Assembly: GCF_000276665.1 (NCBI RefSeq)
Contig: NW_004955425.1
Location: 21,092,564-21,156,563, forward strand
Origin: Chinchilla lanigera
Lineage: Eukaryota > Chordata > Mammalia > Rodentia > Chinchillidae
Length of the DNA stretch: 64,000 nt
Reading direction: 5' to 3'
Part shown: positions 1-13,300 of the stretch, piece by piece
How positions within the stretch are numbered: position 1 is the first letter of the stretch
Layout of the letters: each line of letters opens with the position of its first letter
Position numbers and translations under genes: made by a program
Notes under the pieces: generated by a model
What the model saw: only the letters and a program-made list of their open reading frames with translations
What the model was told of the DNA's origin: nothing
Databases searched by the model: none

Positions 1-1203
1 AAATCCCTGTTCCCTCAGCCACTTGTCAGCTGGCTGTTGGTGACTACACAGCATCTCCTCAGATGGAAAGGCCTCGAGAAGATGAAACCATGCCCAGCGC
101 TGCTTCAGGAAGATGGGCTCCTTCAGGTCTACACCCGCCTTCCTGACCACCAAGCCTCTGGCTATGCTGAGGCTCTTGCAGTCCAGGAGGTTGGCTCTGA
201 ACCTTTCTATTTTATTTTATTTTTTTGGTACCACCAATCAAACTCATGACCTCATGCTTGCCAGGTGGGTGCTGTGCCACTGAGCTAAACCCCAGCTGAC
301 CCTTTCTCTTTTAAAACTACTTCAACTAATGTAAATACATGACCACTTACTGCTCTTTCAGAGAAGAGGACAGTTCAAGCTCACAGACAAAAACTAGGTG
401 CAGTTCTGCGAAACATGTACAGGTGGTTCTCCAAGGAAGGGATCACTAAGACCATCTGAATTGCTTACCAATAGGATATAATCAGTGGGCACTACCAGAG
501 CCTGCAGGAGCCCAGGGTGCCACTGCATCTTAGCTTCCTGCATGCCCTTCTTTCTGCACATCTCCTGCCAGCCTTACTCCAACTGATGGGAAGGGAAAGC
601 ACGTTTTGGTGTAGCCTAGCTACCCTCAGTGGACACTGCTTTGGTGAACTTGTGACCTGCTAACCATGGTCTTAACCCAGACTGCTTTTGAGGACCTGCC
701 TGATGGGCACTCAGACTGTGTTGGCTGAATGTGCTCTCACTGACTCCATCCCTGGTCACTTGGGGCTACTCGGGTTGCAGGCCTGTCCAACAGAACTTGT
801 TGGTGTGACTGTTGGTTGCCACTCCTGAAATACACTCTTACACGGATCCTCCTTTCCCACATTTGCAAAGGCACAAGAAAAGCAAAGTCTTAACACAGAC
901 TGCTTAGGAGAAATAATTGCTGCAGCTGTTAGGGTGAAGAGCGGAAATCACAGCACTGTAGCAATACAGGCTACAAAAGCTGGAAACAGAGAAGTGACAC
1001 GGGCACAACTGTGTGTCACGCTTTCTTCCTCCCACTGCTCACTGTGTCTTGGGGTCTCCAAGGATTCAGAAGGAAGTAGTTTGTCATGGACCCTGGAGGA
1101 CAACTCAAGTCATCTATGAATCATCACTTTGGCTCCCTTTTGCAGAAGCCGTTAGGTGTGGAAATTACTTCCGAGGCCTCTGCCCCCATAAGAGAACTTG
1201 TAC
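1..1203 (-). other. THBS4: THBS4 intron 7 (partial)
   Basis: Sequence downstream of the exon 7 donor on the minus strand. The next THBS4 exon, which should begin with the cysteine after DVDE and encode EGF-like repeat 2, is not in these 1203 bases, so it lies beyond the left edge. One antisense ID SINE is present near 209-297. Between 298 and 1203 I see no other recognisable repeat or exon; short open frames here have no splice-bounded similarity to anything I know. Confidence 0.75.
209..297 (-). mobile_element. ID-type tRNA-derived SINE, antisense
   Basis: Reads on the plus strand as T-rich tract, ggtaccaccaatcaaactc, gcttgccagg, then gagctaaaccccagc, the reverse complement of the ID unit seen many times in this window. 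It is flanked by near-identical 10-base target copies, gaacctttct at 199-208 and gaccctttct at 298-307. It is diverged and has lost some internal bases. Confidence 0.75.
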
Positions 1204-1406
1204 CTCATCAACGTCAGAGCAGGTGATCCCATTCCCTGTGTAGCCCTCAGGGCAAGGCCCACACTGGAAGCCCTCTCTGGTGTCGGTACATCGGACGCCT
1301 TGGAAACACGGGTTGGAGTCACAGCGGCGTGGCGGGCGAGGTGGGGGTGCTGGGGGTGCTGGGGGCACCAGTGTGTTTGGGGTTGGAGACTGAAAGCTGA
1401 GAGGAC
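1204..1406 (-). CDS. THBS4: THBS4 exon 7: proline-rich linker and EGF-like repeat 1
   Basis: 203 bases. The acceptor ctctag precedes GTCCTC and the donor is gtacaag. It completes a split glycine, then 67 codons: a proline-rich linker containing [15 protein letters not shown] and an EGF-like repeat with cysteines spaced C-x4-C-x5-C-x8-C-x2-C-x10-C (readable residues 278-312). It ends at SDVDE on a codon boundary, so the next exon should open with a cysteine of a calcium-binding EGF repeat. The stretch [15 protein letters not shown] is characteristic of thrombospondin-type EGF repeats. Confidence 0.95.
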
Positions 1407-4316
1407 CTAGAGAAAAACAGTGATCTATAAGGCCCTTCACCACTAGGGTGCATCTAGGATACAAAACAAAATTTGGTTTTATAATAAGCTTTCTTTTTTT
1501 TCTTTTTCTTTTTCCTTTTTTTGTTTTTTTTGAGACAGTCTTGCTATGCAGTTCAGGCTGGCTTTGAACTCACTTATGTAGCCCAGGCTGGCCTTGAACT
1601 TGCAATGATCCTCCTGCCTCAGCCTCCCGAGTGCTGTGATTACAGGTGTGTACCACCATGCCCAGCTTCATAGTAAGCTTTCTCCTCCTTCCCTCTAACC
1701 CTGTGGAGAACTGCCAAAACCGCAGTCACAGTGGGCTCGGCTCAGACCCTCTTCCAGTCTACACCACCCAATTGAGATGAACACTTACCACAGGCCTGGC
1801 ATTCAGCAATGGTGTTTCTCAAAAATGAAGTTTCCTTGACCTTCAGAAATGGGAAGGGGAAGTAGGCTTAAAATGGAATACTTGATATAACCCAGGAATG
1901 AAACAATCCATATGTAGTTATCTAAGAAACACTTCTACAGTATAAAGTGTGATCAAAATATAAGGTGAATGTTTAAATTAAAAATCTTATTACAGTAAAA
2001 TACACATCACCATTAATCCCCCTCAAAACACTCCCCCTAGATTCAAACACACTTATTCTATTGTACTTGTCATTTGCTCAAGCAGTTCTGGAAGTCTTCT
2101 GTGGGGTCTTTACAAGTATGATAAAAAATATAGTTAATGCTGCTGCTGACCTTTTCACAAGTGGGCTTGTGAAAACATTATAGTGCGTCCCTCATCCACT
2201 TTCTTCCCTGGATCTGGCATCATGCTACTTCTTGCTCCTCCCAGTGTCAAAATCACCATTTTCTGATTGTTTTGAATGAAGTCAGGACACAGAGGTAGCC
2301 ATGACAGGGTAGCCATGACAGCCATGATGGGATGAGTCCATTCAAAGCAAGGGGGAGTATTTTGAGAGGATTAATGGCAATGTCCTTTACACTGTACTAA
2401 AATTTCTAAAATTTCAATATTCACTGTGTTTTTCTATCACACCACATAGTACTCAAGAAGTTCTTGACGGGTCTCATTCTGCCTGGATCCATGCAGAGCT
2501 CATGCATGTACCCCCAGTTCCAGGGATGATCTGGCTGGGTCTGGCACAGCAGGCTGTGTGGGGCCACCTTCCTCACTGCCCGTGCTGGCCTGTGGCTCAG
2601 ATAGCATTTGCATAGAACTGTATGCCGAGACCTGGACTCTTCATGGTATTTCCTGTTTGTTACCTGCTGTCTCAGGAGATCCTTGACCTCTCCCAGTAGC
2701 TGATTTAGTTGTGTCATTTCACCCAAGAATTGTCGATTAAAATCCCCTGTAGGAATAGCAAAAGGTATGAGGCACATTACAGTCATTTCTAAGTGACTCA
2801 GATCCAAATGATTTCCCACAAAATCACCATGACAGGATTATTACAAAACCTAGGGTTTGCATTCAACTTATAGTAATTTATCTAGTTCATCAAACAAAAT
2901 AATGCTAATTAAATCACTGTCAAGCTAGTCCAAATTCATGTGAGCTACAAAAATAAAAGAGTAATAAAAAGATTCCTTGCCCTTGACTTTGCAGAAAAGC
3001 CTGACTTTTACAGATCCACTCTGTCAGCTGTTTTGACAACACCCCTCTTGGGGATGGGACCACCCCCTTCGTGGACCTTGGGCTTTCTGAGGCTTTGCAA
3101 ACCTCCCCAGAGCCTACACCATACCTGTGCTTGTGGCAGCCAGTGGCTCGCTCTGCTGCAGGAAGCAGTCTTGCAGGCTGGCCACTTGGATCAGCGATCC
3201 CCGCACTACCAACTTCAGCTCTTCCAAGAAGTCCTGGAAGATATCACATTGAAACCACAGATTGCTGCCACCATTCAAAGGCTGATATGCATGCAGCGGA
3301 GCATGCTTGTATAAGCACTGTTCTTAGATATCAACATCTTACATAATTATGTAGGTTCACATTTTTCTTGAAGTCCATCAGCCCTGTCTTTCTGACTTAA
3401 AATCTGGAAGTAGCCAGCAACTAGGAAAATGCTGGCATCTAACTTGGCCTGAAAGTTCATCAAGGTGGCTGAGGAGAGGGAAGGCTCTTTTCCTTCATGG
3501 TAAGTGAGTTATTTTGTGGAAGAGCCTCTTAAGAACTATCTGGAACTTGTTTATAAAGTTTAAGCTATAATAAGATGTAGATTCCAATTTTAAACATTTT
3601 CATTTTTAGAATGTGTTGACTCCAGGTTTTCACACAGCCTCTGATTTCCTTGGGCTATGAGCATGAATACGCAGTATATTCTATGATCTTTAAGAAGTCT
3701 GTGCTGTATTTTTACGTTGCCAGTTGATATCAATCATTGTCAGCCACAAATTCAACTTCCTTGTTCCTTTATCTTCCAAGTTTTACTCATACTCATTTAA
3801 TCATAGTAATGTGTAGCAACAAGGTTTGTGTTAACTACTGATTAAAACCATCACCCCTGCTTTAGAAATGAGCATGCTAAGAATTTTCAAGGAACTTTAC
3901 TTTTTAATTTAACACTTATGTAATGGATGCTAAGTTGTGACAGACTGCTGTGTTGGACACCATATTCCAAGCTCTGTGACACGCTGCCCTAAATGCCTAG
4001 AATGTACCTATGTGTTAATGTATTAACTGATTGTATGTTAGGTGACTAGAGTCTCCTGTCTCTGCTGACTGTCTAAGCAGGCAGAGCTTTGGAAAAAATT
4101 CCCGAGTGTAGCTTCTCATGGCCTTGTCCCAGCTCTGTCCAGACTTATAAAACGACACACTTGGTTGTGAACACCAGTTTCTGAAATGGTCAGTGTTACA
4201 ATTTTTAACTGTTATTCTGATTACTTGGGCTAGTTTGAGAATTCAGAAATAAAGGTTAGTGTATTTTTTTCTAGTCATTAATTTTTCCTACATATAAATA
4301 AGTCCATATAAAATGC

Positions 4317-4349
<33 letters not shown>

Positions 4350-7300
4350 GACTCTGCAAAACCAAAACTAACCAAGAACCAAGAACGTTCTTCGAGTTTA
4401 GCTTTCTTGGGAGTTTTTGCATTAAAGTGCTTCCTACTTTTTAAGCGCGAAATTCTAGGATCGGATTCATAGATCGTACTTGTAATGGAGACCGGTGCTT
4501 ACACCCTGCCTCTTTGTACAAGAGCACAGAGCAGCTTGCAACCAAAGCACATATAACTAAATAAAAAAACAGAAATGGAAAATGAGGGTTGGGAGCTAGA
4601 AGACAGCAATATTATAGACTGTAACAGATGAGCATAGCTAATTGATTTTGGCACTGACTCCTACACCAGATAAAAATTCAAGAACTATGACAAGATATAA
4701 ATTACTGGAAAGGACAAAAGATACCAGTTATTTATAAGAAACAAAGCATTTTCTAGTGCAAAATATATAAAAGAAACGTATGTGGCAATTTCTGTAGCAG
4801 GTGCAATGATAACAACAACAACAACAAAAATAACCCCATCAACAGCACAAAACAGAAGACCGGGTAATGGGATTTTTTAAAGACTACATAGAACTAAGTT
4901 GCTGTAAGTTCCTTTTTGGGTTTTGTTTTTGAGACGGGGTCTTGCTATATAATGCAGGCTGGCCTTGAACTCACTTATGTAACCCAAACTGGCCTCAAAC
5001 TCAAGGCAATCCTCCTGCTTCAACCTCCTGATTGCTGGGATTATAGGCAAGCGCTACCACACCTGGCAATAAGTCCCTTTTTCTTAGTGGATGTCCTTCC
5101 CAGTAGCTCTAAAAAATGCTATTCCTTGGACTTAGCAGTTCCCATTCTTCTTTATTCTTATGAAAAACTAATAGGATTATAGAAAGAGTGACAATAGATA
5201 ATAATATCACAGGAGGATAATTATTTTTATTATAGCTCTTCCTTTCTAACTTTACAAGTGGAAAAGTCAACTCCAAAGGGTCTACTTATCATTGAAAAAA
5301 TAGAAGCTCTCAATTCTGACTTCATGTATAATCAGCATTCCTTAAATGTTGGTGCTTCTGATTAACTTGCTTTGAGGGTGGCCCTCTGGCAGGTGTTTTG
5401 CAAGTTCCCTGGATAATTCAAATATGCAACCAGCATTGGACCCCCTGACCCAGAACAGAACTAAGCTAACATTTTCCTTAGCATACACCTCCATGCTTCC
5501 TGAGCCGTGGCAGTTCATCCTTCCACTTTGATTCCTACCTGGGCCTTCCTCTGGAAAGTCCTCAGCTCAATGGACTCAGGATTCTGGGAGAGGCCAGAAA
5601 AGGCTCTAGGGAGATTGTGAACAGAATCCACTTGGGTGCAGTCCAGGTAGAGCTCTACAGAGCCAGCCCCTCGCTGCAAATTGGTCAGCCTCAGGAGGAT
5701 CCGGTGTCGCCTCCCATCAGCCAGCTGCAGGTTGTTGAACACTACCAAGTGTATCTTCCCATCACTCTTCAGATAACGCAGAATGGCTGGAACAAAGTAC
5801 AGATCAATGGATGATGTGACAAGGGGAAAGGGAATTTGTACTGAGCATCCTGGGCACCAGCCTAGGTCACTGGAAAGAACGCAAGCAGTCCGTCACTACA
5901 AGTTCAGTACTGCAGGTGAGTGCCAGGCACTGTCCTAGATATGGTATCACCGAGACACACACCCAATACATGCAGCCCAAAGGAGGAGAGGGTTATTTTG
6001 GCCCACATTTCAGACTATGGCTGGCTGGCTCCAAGGCAAGATGGCATGGCAGAGGCACATGGCAGAGTAGAGCTGCTTATGGGATGGCAGACAGGAAATA
6101 GAGTCAAGGGAGGGAGATATAACCCTCCAGGTCACACCCACAGCGACCCACCTCTTCTGACCAGGCCCCACTTCCTAACAGCAAGTCAGCTATAAGCTCC
6201 TATAACCCACTCACCTTCCAAATCCCATCTATGAGGTTTTAGAGGGACATCGAGATAAAACCCACAACATATGGCAAAATACCAGCGCAGAAAGCCCACT
6301 CTCCCAAGGAAATTTTGTGCTAATGAAGGAACACATAACATTAGCAAATTTGAAAATAGCACTTCAGGTAACAGTAAGTACACTTACATACTTATGAACA
6401 AGAAGAACCCCATCAGACAGTAGAGTAAAACCTAATTTAAATGTTCACTGAGGACTAGCATGAAACCAAGGATTTTTCCTTAGTTGCCTTAAGTACTTGA
6501 TTTCTCCTCACAACAACCCTATGCAATTAGAATAACTACAAATGAAAAAAGGTGAAACTCAGAAAGTGAAAGAATTTGCTCAAGGACATCGGAAGTGGAG
6601 GCCTAGAATTTGAACATAGGTATGGTTTTTTCCATGACTAATAATTGACTTCTAGGCATGGAAAGGACTTTATAAGCACACATCAAATCAACTGTGATCT
6701 GTCATATTGCTCCTCAGCAGTCCATCCCTAAATTTAATAATACCCAGTTATAAAATAAAAGGTATCAACCATTGCAGAAGAAGGACCAGGGGATAGACCT
6801 TATTTTCTGTTTGTTTGCTTTTCTATTCAGGAAGCTGTCTTCTTAAGCTCATTACATGGAAATTTAAAAATTCTGGTTTTCAGCCTTGCTTTTTACTTCA
6901 TTATCGTGTTGGCTATATTGAGCCCTGAGCGAAAATCTGATCCTGGAAGTTACCCACTTGCAAACGGAGCCTATTGGCTGAGGTCTGCTACAAAGACCAA
7001 AGTGATTTGCTTCCAAGGTCTTCAAGAGTCTACCAGAACACTTCCAGGCCCATCCACAGGTACACTCCCAAACCCAAATTCATTACCAGAAAAAATCTCA
7101 GGAACTACAAGGTCAGGCTGATTGCAGTAAATGTTGCTGCAGGGCTGATGATAAACACAGCATTGTGGCTCCAAAGGTCTGTTAAAACCTTTGCCTGCCT
7201 GAAAGCCTGACATTGGTAGAACTGCAGCAATGCAGGAAGGTGGTGCGGGAAGGCCACCTATAAGGGATGTTAAAGAAAAAAGGAGGAGGAGGGGAATCAA

Positions 7301-10300
7301 GATGTATGGACACACATTCATTTCAGAAATAATTATTATAATAGACATTTGGTACAACATATATGTCTAAAAAGAGGGTTGGCTAATTAAATCATGGTAT
7401 AATCCTAAAGTGGAAAGAACACTATGAAATAGCTGCATATCAAAATATAAAATATTTGTGTTTTTTTGTTTTTGTTTTTGTTTTTGTTTTTCTCCGGTAC
7501 CAGGAACCGAACTCACGACCTTGTGCTTGCCAGGCAGGCGCTTTGTCGGTGAGCTAAATCCCCAGCCCCAAAATATTTGTATTTTGCTAAATAAAAAGAA
7601 ATTATTTGATAAGTAAAAAATTATAAGTCAGCATACTTCCCTTTAGAAAAAAGAGTGTGTGTATATATGTACAGATATATGAACATCAACATACACAGAA
7701 AATATGTGAATGTTACTGTGGTCATTGCTAGATGCTTGGATGTGTACTTCTTCCTGCTCTTTATTATCTAATTTTCCTAAAGAAACACTAATTACTTATG
7801 TACAAAAAAGTATATTACACATACATCCAAGCTATGTTGCTGTCTATTCATATGATTTGTAGCCAGTAACTCAGATCATCTTTCCTCAAGTGCCTTTTCC
7901 AGCAGTGTGAATGCCAACTTGATGCTCCTGCATAGACAAGCTAGTCAAGAATACTTTTATGTTGCAGTACCACCAAAGAAAATAATCACGGCCAGGACAC
8001 TTTAAGGACATATCTTAAGGCTCTTTCGCATTATACTTCCTAGATTCTTTTTCCCACCCCTTCTAAACCTGTCTTGACTTAACCATGGTCTGGACAGAAT
8101 CCAGAGGCATCAGGTTTGGTGACAGAGATAGATACACAAGGGAGGTCTCGTCTTACATCTCTGTGGTCACCACCAGATACTTCCTGAGGGAAAAGAATTG
8201 GCAAGGCTTGGCCAGATGGACTAGCTACAAGGACTTTCTCTGATTATAGTATAATCAAACTAGGTTTCCTGACAGATCAGTAAGACTAAATAAATATAGC
8301 ATGAAAGGAAAGAAAGTAATGGATGGAGGAAAGCAGACATGAGAAGTAATTTGTATTTCTAACCTGGGATGTATCAGATTTTTACATTTTTATTTAACTC
8401 TACATGTTCAGAATTTACAGTCTTAGCTGCATGGCTGGAAATTGGATGTACAAACAGTAATCAAAGGAAAGAGAATTGAGTCCAGAAAAAAGTACTAATT
8501 TAATCTTTAACTCCAATTACTTTACTATTTAGAATAGTTTTACAAATACATGCAGTTTTTGTAGACCAATAGAAATATCACTTCTCCCACCAAACCGGGA
8601 CTAGATCGTACCCAAGCGATTCCAACGTCTCCTCATTCTAGTTACAGACGCTGCTTCTGTTCCCTAGGAGGATAGTTTCCAAGGAAGCACACAGGTACTT
8701 AAAGCAAATACTCTTGAGTCTCCTCCCCAAGCAGGACTTCTGTGCATTCACTCCTGCCTGCTTTTAACAGGGCCTTGGGCACATGGGCCATGATTTATTT
8801 TCATAACCAAATAGCAGAATGGAGTTCGATAAATAGAACTTAGTGGAGCACTTTGTAGATAGCAGGTACACATTAAGTGTTGTGAATAAGAACTTTCTGT
8901 GTATAATTAAAGTGACTGTGTCTAGAGTTTTTCATATAGAAAATAAGAGTTTAGAGGGTGGCAATTCAGCACCGCATCCCAGGTGTTAGTACTCTCACTT
9001 CAGGGGATTCCGTGCTTCTGCCTTGCTTTCTGTTGCACCTAGATCCTGTGACACCTGCACGAGGGAAGAAAAAGAAAGAAGGGAGACTCAGGCTAACTTC
9101 CACCTCCACAATGTCCATGAGAAGAGAAATCATCCAGTGCCTTGACATCTACCATTCTTCATACTTGATCCAGCAATTCTCATTTTTCTATGGCTTCCAT
9201 TTTTCATTTTTATTGCAAATTCCTTACTTCAGTGCACTACACTTAATTTTATTCTCAGGTGTCCTCAGAGCAGTGAGACTACCTCAGAGGACAGGCAGGC
9301 ACATGCTCAGAGCTCAGTGTGTTCACATCAGTCACACTGAGTCTGGGAGGAGCTGACCACTGCCTGGGGAGTGGCAGCCTGCTGGGAGGAGCTTCCCTCA
9401 GCTTTTTCCAGGCAGCACCACGGGGAGAAGAAAAGTAAGGACGTGTTTCCAGACTCTTGCTAGCCCTCCTTCTAGGTTCACCTTGTGTCTTGGTTACTTT
9501 TCTCTTATTGCTGGGACAAAATACCTAACACCCAAAATTAAGAAAGGAAAGGTTTATTTAACTCACAGTTTGTGGAGGTTTCAGTCCATACTCAGCTGGC
9601 TCCAAGGCAGAGTGGCACGTGGCAGAGGGCAACAGTTCATGGTGGCAGAAAATAGCAAAAGCAGCAAGAGCAACATGGAGGAAGAGCAAGCAGCCTCTTT
9701 CCCTCCTTTACACTGTATGCAAACTCCCTGCCCCAGGGAGGGTGCAGCACCCACACACATAATCCCAGCATTGGGCCCTGGATCAATCATAAACTCTAGA
9801 AGCCCACCCCATGACTGCATGAGGCTTTTGGGGGGACATCCAGACACAAACCATAACACCTTGCCATATTTTAGCTAACACATACAAGGGCAGAGGGAAT
9901 GAACCGCAGAGAAATAATCCCTTCATTCTGCAGCTCATCAAGGTGTATTAAAATTCAGCCCCCCAACCCTGAAATCAACCCTGAAATCATCAAACCTGGC
10001 CCCACCGTACCTCTGCTCAGCTATCCGAGGGAGCACCATACACAGGGAAACTGTCTCTAGGACCATTCTGTTTCTCAGCTGCAGCACATTCAGTTTACAT
10101 TTTCACCCACCAGCAGCTGAACAGGCTTGCCAGTGATTCTGGTGTCCATATTTTGCAGGGCTCACACACAGAACAGGGTCATACCGTACTAAAGCAAAAA
10201 GCCATCAGCAGCAGGCGCTCCTGTGCAGTACAGCCTCTGGCGGCACTCTGCTCCATCTCGGAGCCTCTCTGTTAGGTTAGTGACTCACCTGCCCATTGTA

Positions 10301-13300
10301 GGTCTCTTTTACACAGATTTTGGGGACTGACAGATTAAGCTTCTTCTAGATCTGTTCTGATAAAATTACTGCCTTCTCAAATCAAGCACACAAACAAGTG
10401 AAATTTGATCCCTCCCTAGTTGATTCTAAATAATATTTAATCTCCTTACTTATTGCAGGACTTGCCCCAATCTTCCTGCCCCCTTGGTACCTTCCACACT
10501 GCCCAGTCCATTTATTACTAAATTTACCAAATACTATAGCACTGGGAGCAACAGTACAACTACTGCTATACAACACAGCAACAATACAGGGAAGAATAAG
10601 ATAGAACAGTCATGCATTCATTCTGATTTCTGTTACCCAGAGTTATATCCTTTTATTAAATGTGGAGGTTCTTTCTATTGGTGTATTTTACAAATCTTTT
10701 CCTTCTAAACTTAAATATCTGTGCACTCGACAATTTGGGTCACTGATTTTATGGCACTATCCAAAAACTACATTTCCATGCCTGGGTACAAGAACCACAT
10801 AGTACAGCCTGATTAAATATGACCTCGGTAACTACCAGGGAATGAAAAAGCAAACCAACTAATAATGAGTTAAGGTATTGCTATCTCAGGAAAAAATTTT
10901 CAAAAGGTGCTTTTCAAAGAGTGAAGCTGATAGCCAAATACATTATGAGATGTTGGCTGTCAAAGCTGTGAAGGAGGGTGCCGGCTTTTAAAATGGAAAT
11001 GCTCGAGCAAAGGAGTACAGCGTGATCCGGCCTGCAGGCAGAAACTCTCACATTCAGGCTGGGGCTTTCTACTTTGTTTGGAAAATGGCTCTGCTCTTTG
11101 GCAGTCTTAGGTATACAATTAAAGCCATCAATCTTTCTTCTTTGAAAACAATCGTACATTTAAAAAATGCCTAACGTGTTTGGGGATGAATATGCTTATT
11201 TGCCTTTGTTTAATTATCCTTGAGCCCTATTCACTAGGTGTTGGTAACTTTAGTACTTTGGAAATATATATAAAAGATAAATCATCACATTGCTTTTCTG
11301 AAAGTACACCAAATGACTCCTAGCTTCGATATATTCAACCTGTTTCAAAATGTTCTTATAACAATTTGAGGAAATGTAGCGTTTACACAACAGAGAGAGA
11401 GACAGAGAGACAGAGAGACAGAGAGACAGAGAGAGACAGACACAGAGAGAGACAGACACAGAGAGAGACACACAGGGAGAGACAGACAGAGACAGAGAAA
11501 CACAGAGAGAGACACACACACACAGAAACAATCTAGTGAAAGGAAATCTAGCAATTATATTAAACATCTGCACAGGGCTTTGGGGTTTGAAAAAATTATG
11601 AGACAGCATAGTACGTGTGAGACTGTCTGGTAGGTGACAAAACTGCAAAGTGCACAAAATCCAAAGGTCGTGTTACAGGAGGAGCTGCAAAGCAATTTAT
11701 TAAGTGCCCATGGAATCTTTCCAGCCTTAGTGGAAACACAGAGCATTAATATTATAAGTCATGCAGCTTAATGTCTTACTTCACAAATGTCTTCAATAAA
11801 AATTCAGCTTCTCCCAGTACATTTCTAGTTACAAGGAGCTCATACTCTAAAGAGAAACCCATTTCACCTTGGAATAGCACTCCAATATTTTCCTAATACA
11901 AAGTCCATCTCTGTTTCCTCTGATTTTTGCAAATGATTCTTAATTTTACTCCTCTGAGCTTAGACAGACAGTCTGATATTGATTTCAAATGACTTTTTCA
12001 AGTACTGCGAGATAACGTTTGTATCTCCTGCCATGTGGCTGGCTCTTTTACTTTCCCAGGGTGTGTGTGTATGTTTGTTTTTCCTATGTATCTGACTCTA
12101 TGCTCAACGTTGATTGGATCTTAATGCTGTTCACTAGAACTCTTGGGTTAGATCTCCCACACCTTGTTCTATTGCAGTTCACTTCTAGACAATGGACTCA
12201 TGTTTATTCTTGTTAAATTTCATCGGATTGACTGTAGTCCACTGTGTCATCTTCTAAATACTGAGGATGTCATTCAGTATGCCCAACTCAGATTGCTGGC
12301 TTTGGGCCAGTTACAAATGTGATTAAAATCTTCACTTTAGACATTAGGTTGAAAAGTTCAGCGAAAATGACAAAGCTTTGTCAAAAATCCACTCAATACT
12401 TAGCCATAAGTATACTTAGCTATAACATATCAGCCCCTAGCAGTACTACTCTCTAGCTCATTCTTTTTTTATATTATTCAGAACAGTATGTGTGAGTTCA
12501 TAAAATTATTTTCTAAAGTGGAAATATAGTATGTTTACAAGTTCTTTTTGACCTACCAGCTTAGAAACTTTACTGAAAAAAAATTTAATGTGATTTATTC
12601 TTACAATAGTAACCCCATTCTATCTTCAAAAAATCCAAGATTTCTCTTCCAGGCAATCTTTAAATACATGAGTAACAACCCAAATCCCTGTTGGTTCATC
12701 CTAAAGCTCACTAGCCCATGGTTTTCAGTACTCATCTTTACTTTTTTTATAGAAAGAGAAACGTTTGCCTTTCTTAGCTGGTTCTCCATGATTCCTAAAT
12801 GTTACTGGCAGCAGCTCCACTATCAATTACTTTTCTGAGTACCCCAATATATAATTCACTTGTATCTAGACAACTAAACTCACTAGAAAGATTGTTTTTT
12901 CCTATCTTCTCACCTAGATTGTTTTTTAACTATTCCTGATCACTTGAAGAACATTTTTTTTGGTGGGCAAGGTACAAACAAAAGAGCTATGACTTATCTC
13001 AATCATCATTAATCTTGCCTTACATATTCCAGACAGGAGATTTATTCCTGCTTCATTCTTCCTTATTCTGAACATACCATAATTAAAAGCAGCTCTTTCA
13101 ATACCTTATGCTTGAATCATGAACTTTGGCTCACTTAGGTTTTAGTTTTTCTGTCCTAATTAATATAATTTGGTGTCAAGTTTTCAATTCTTTCTATCTT
13201 CTGCATATGACCACTTTCAAATTGAGCTCAATCAAAGGGAGTTCCCAGAAATATTTTGAAAGTTAAAAGGGAAAATAAGTATTAAGCCTGTAGCATAGTT

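Larger units (their letters stand above)
3234..5538 (-). other. THBS4: THBS4 intron 3
   Basis: 2305 bases, phase 0, donor gtagga and acceptor cttccag. It holds a TA microsatellite (about 4317-4344), a short ACA-rich tract (about 4808-4829) and an antisense B1 (4918-5067). The rest (3234-4316 and 4345-4900) shows nothing I recognise. Confidence 0.75.

Noticed and set aside
11250..11657. Serine/leucine/cysteine-rich frames on the minus strand
   Set aside because: Translation of the CAGAGA simple repeat.
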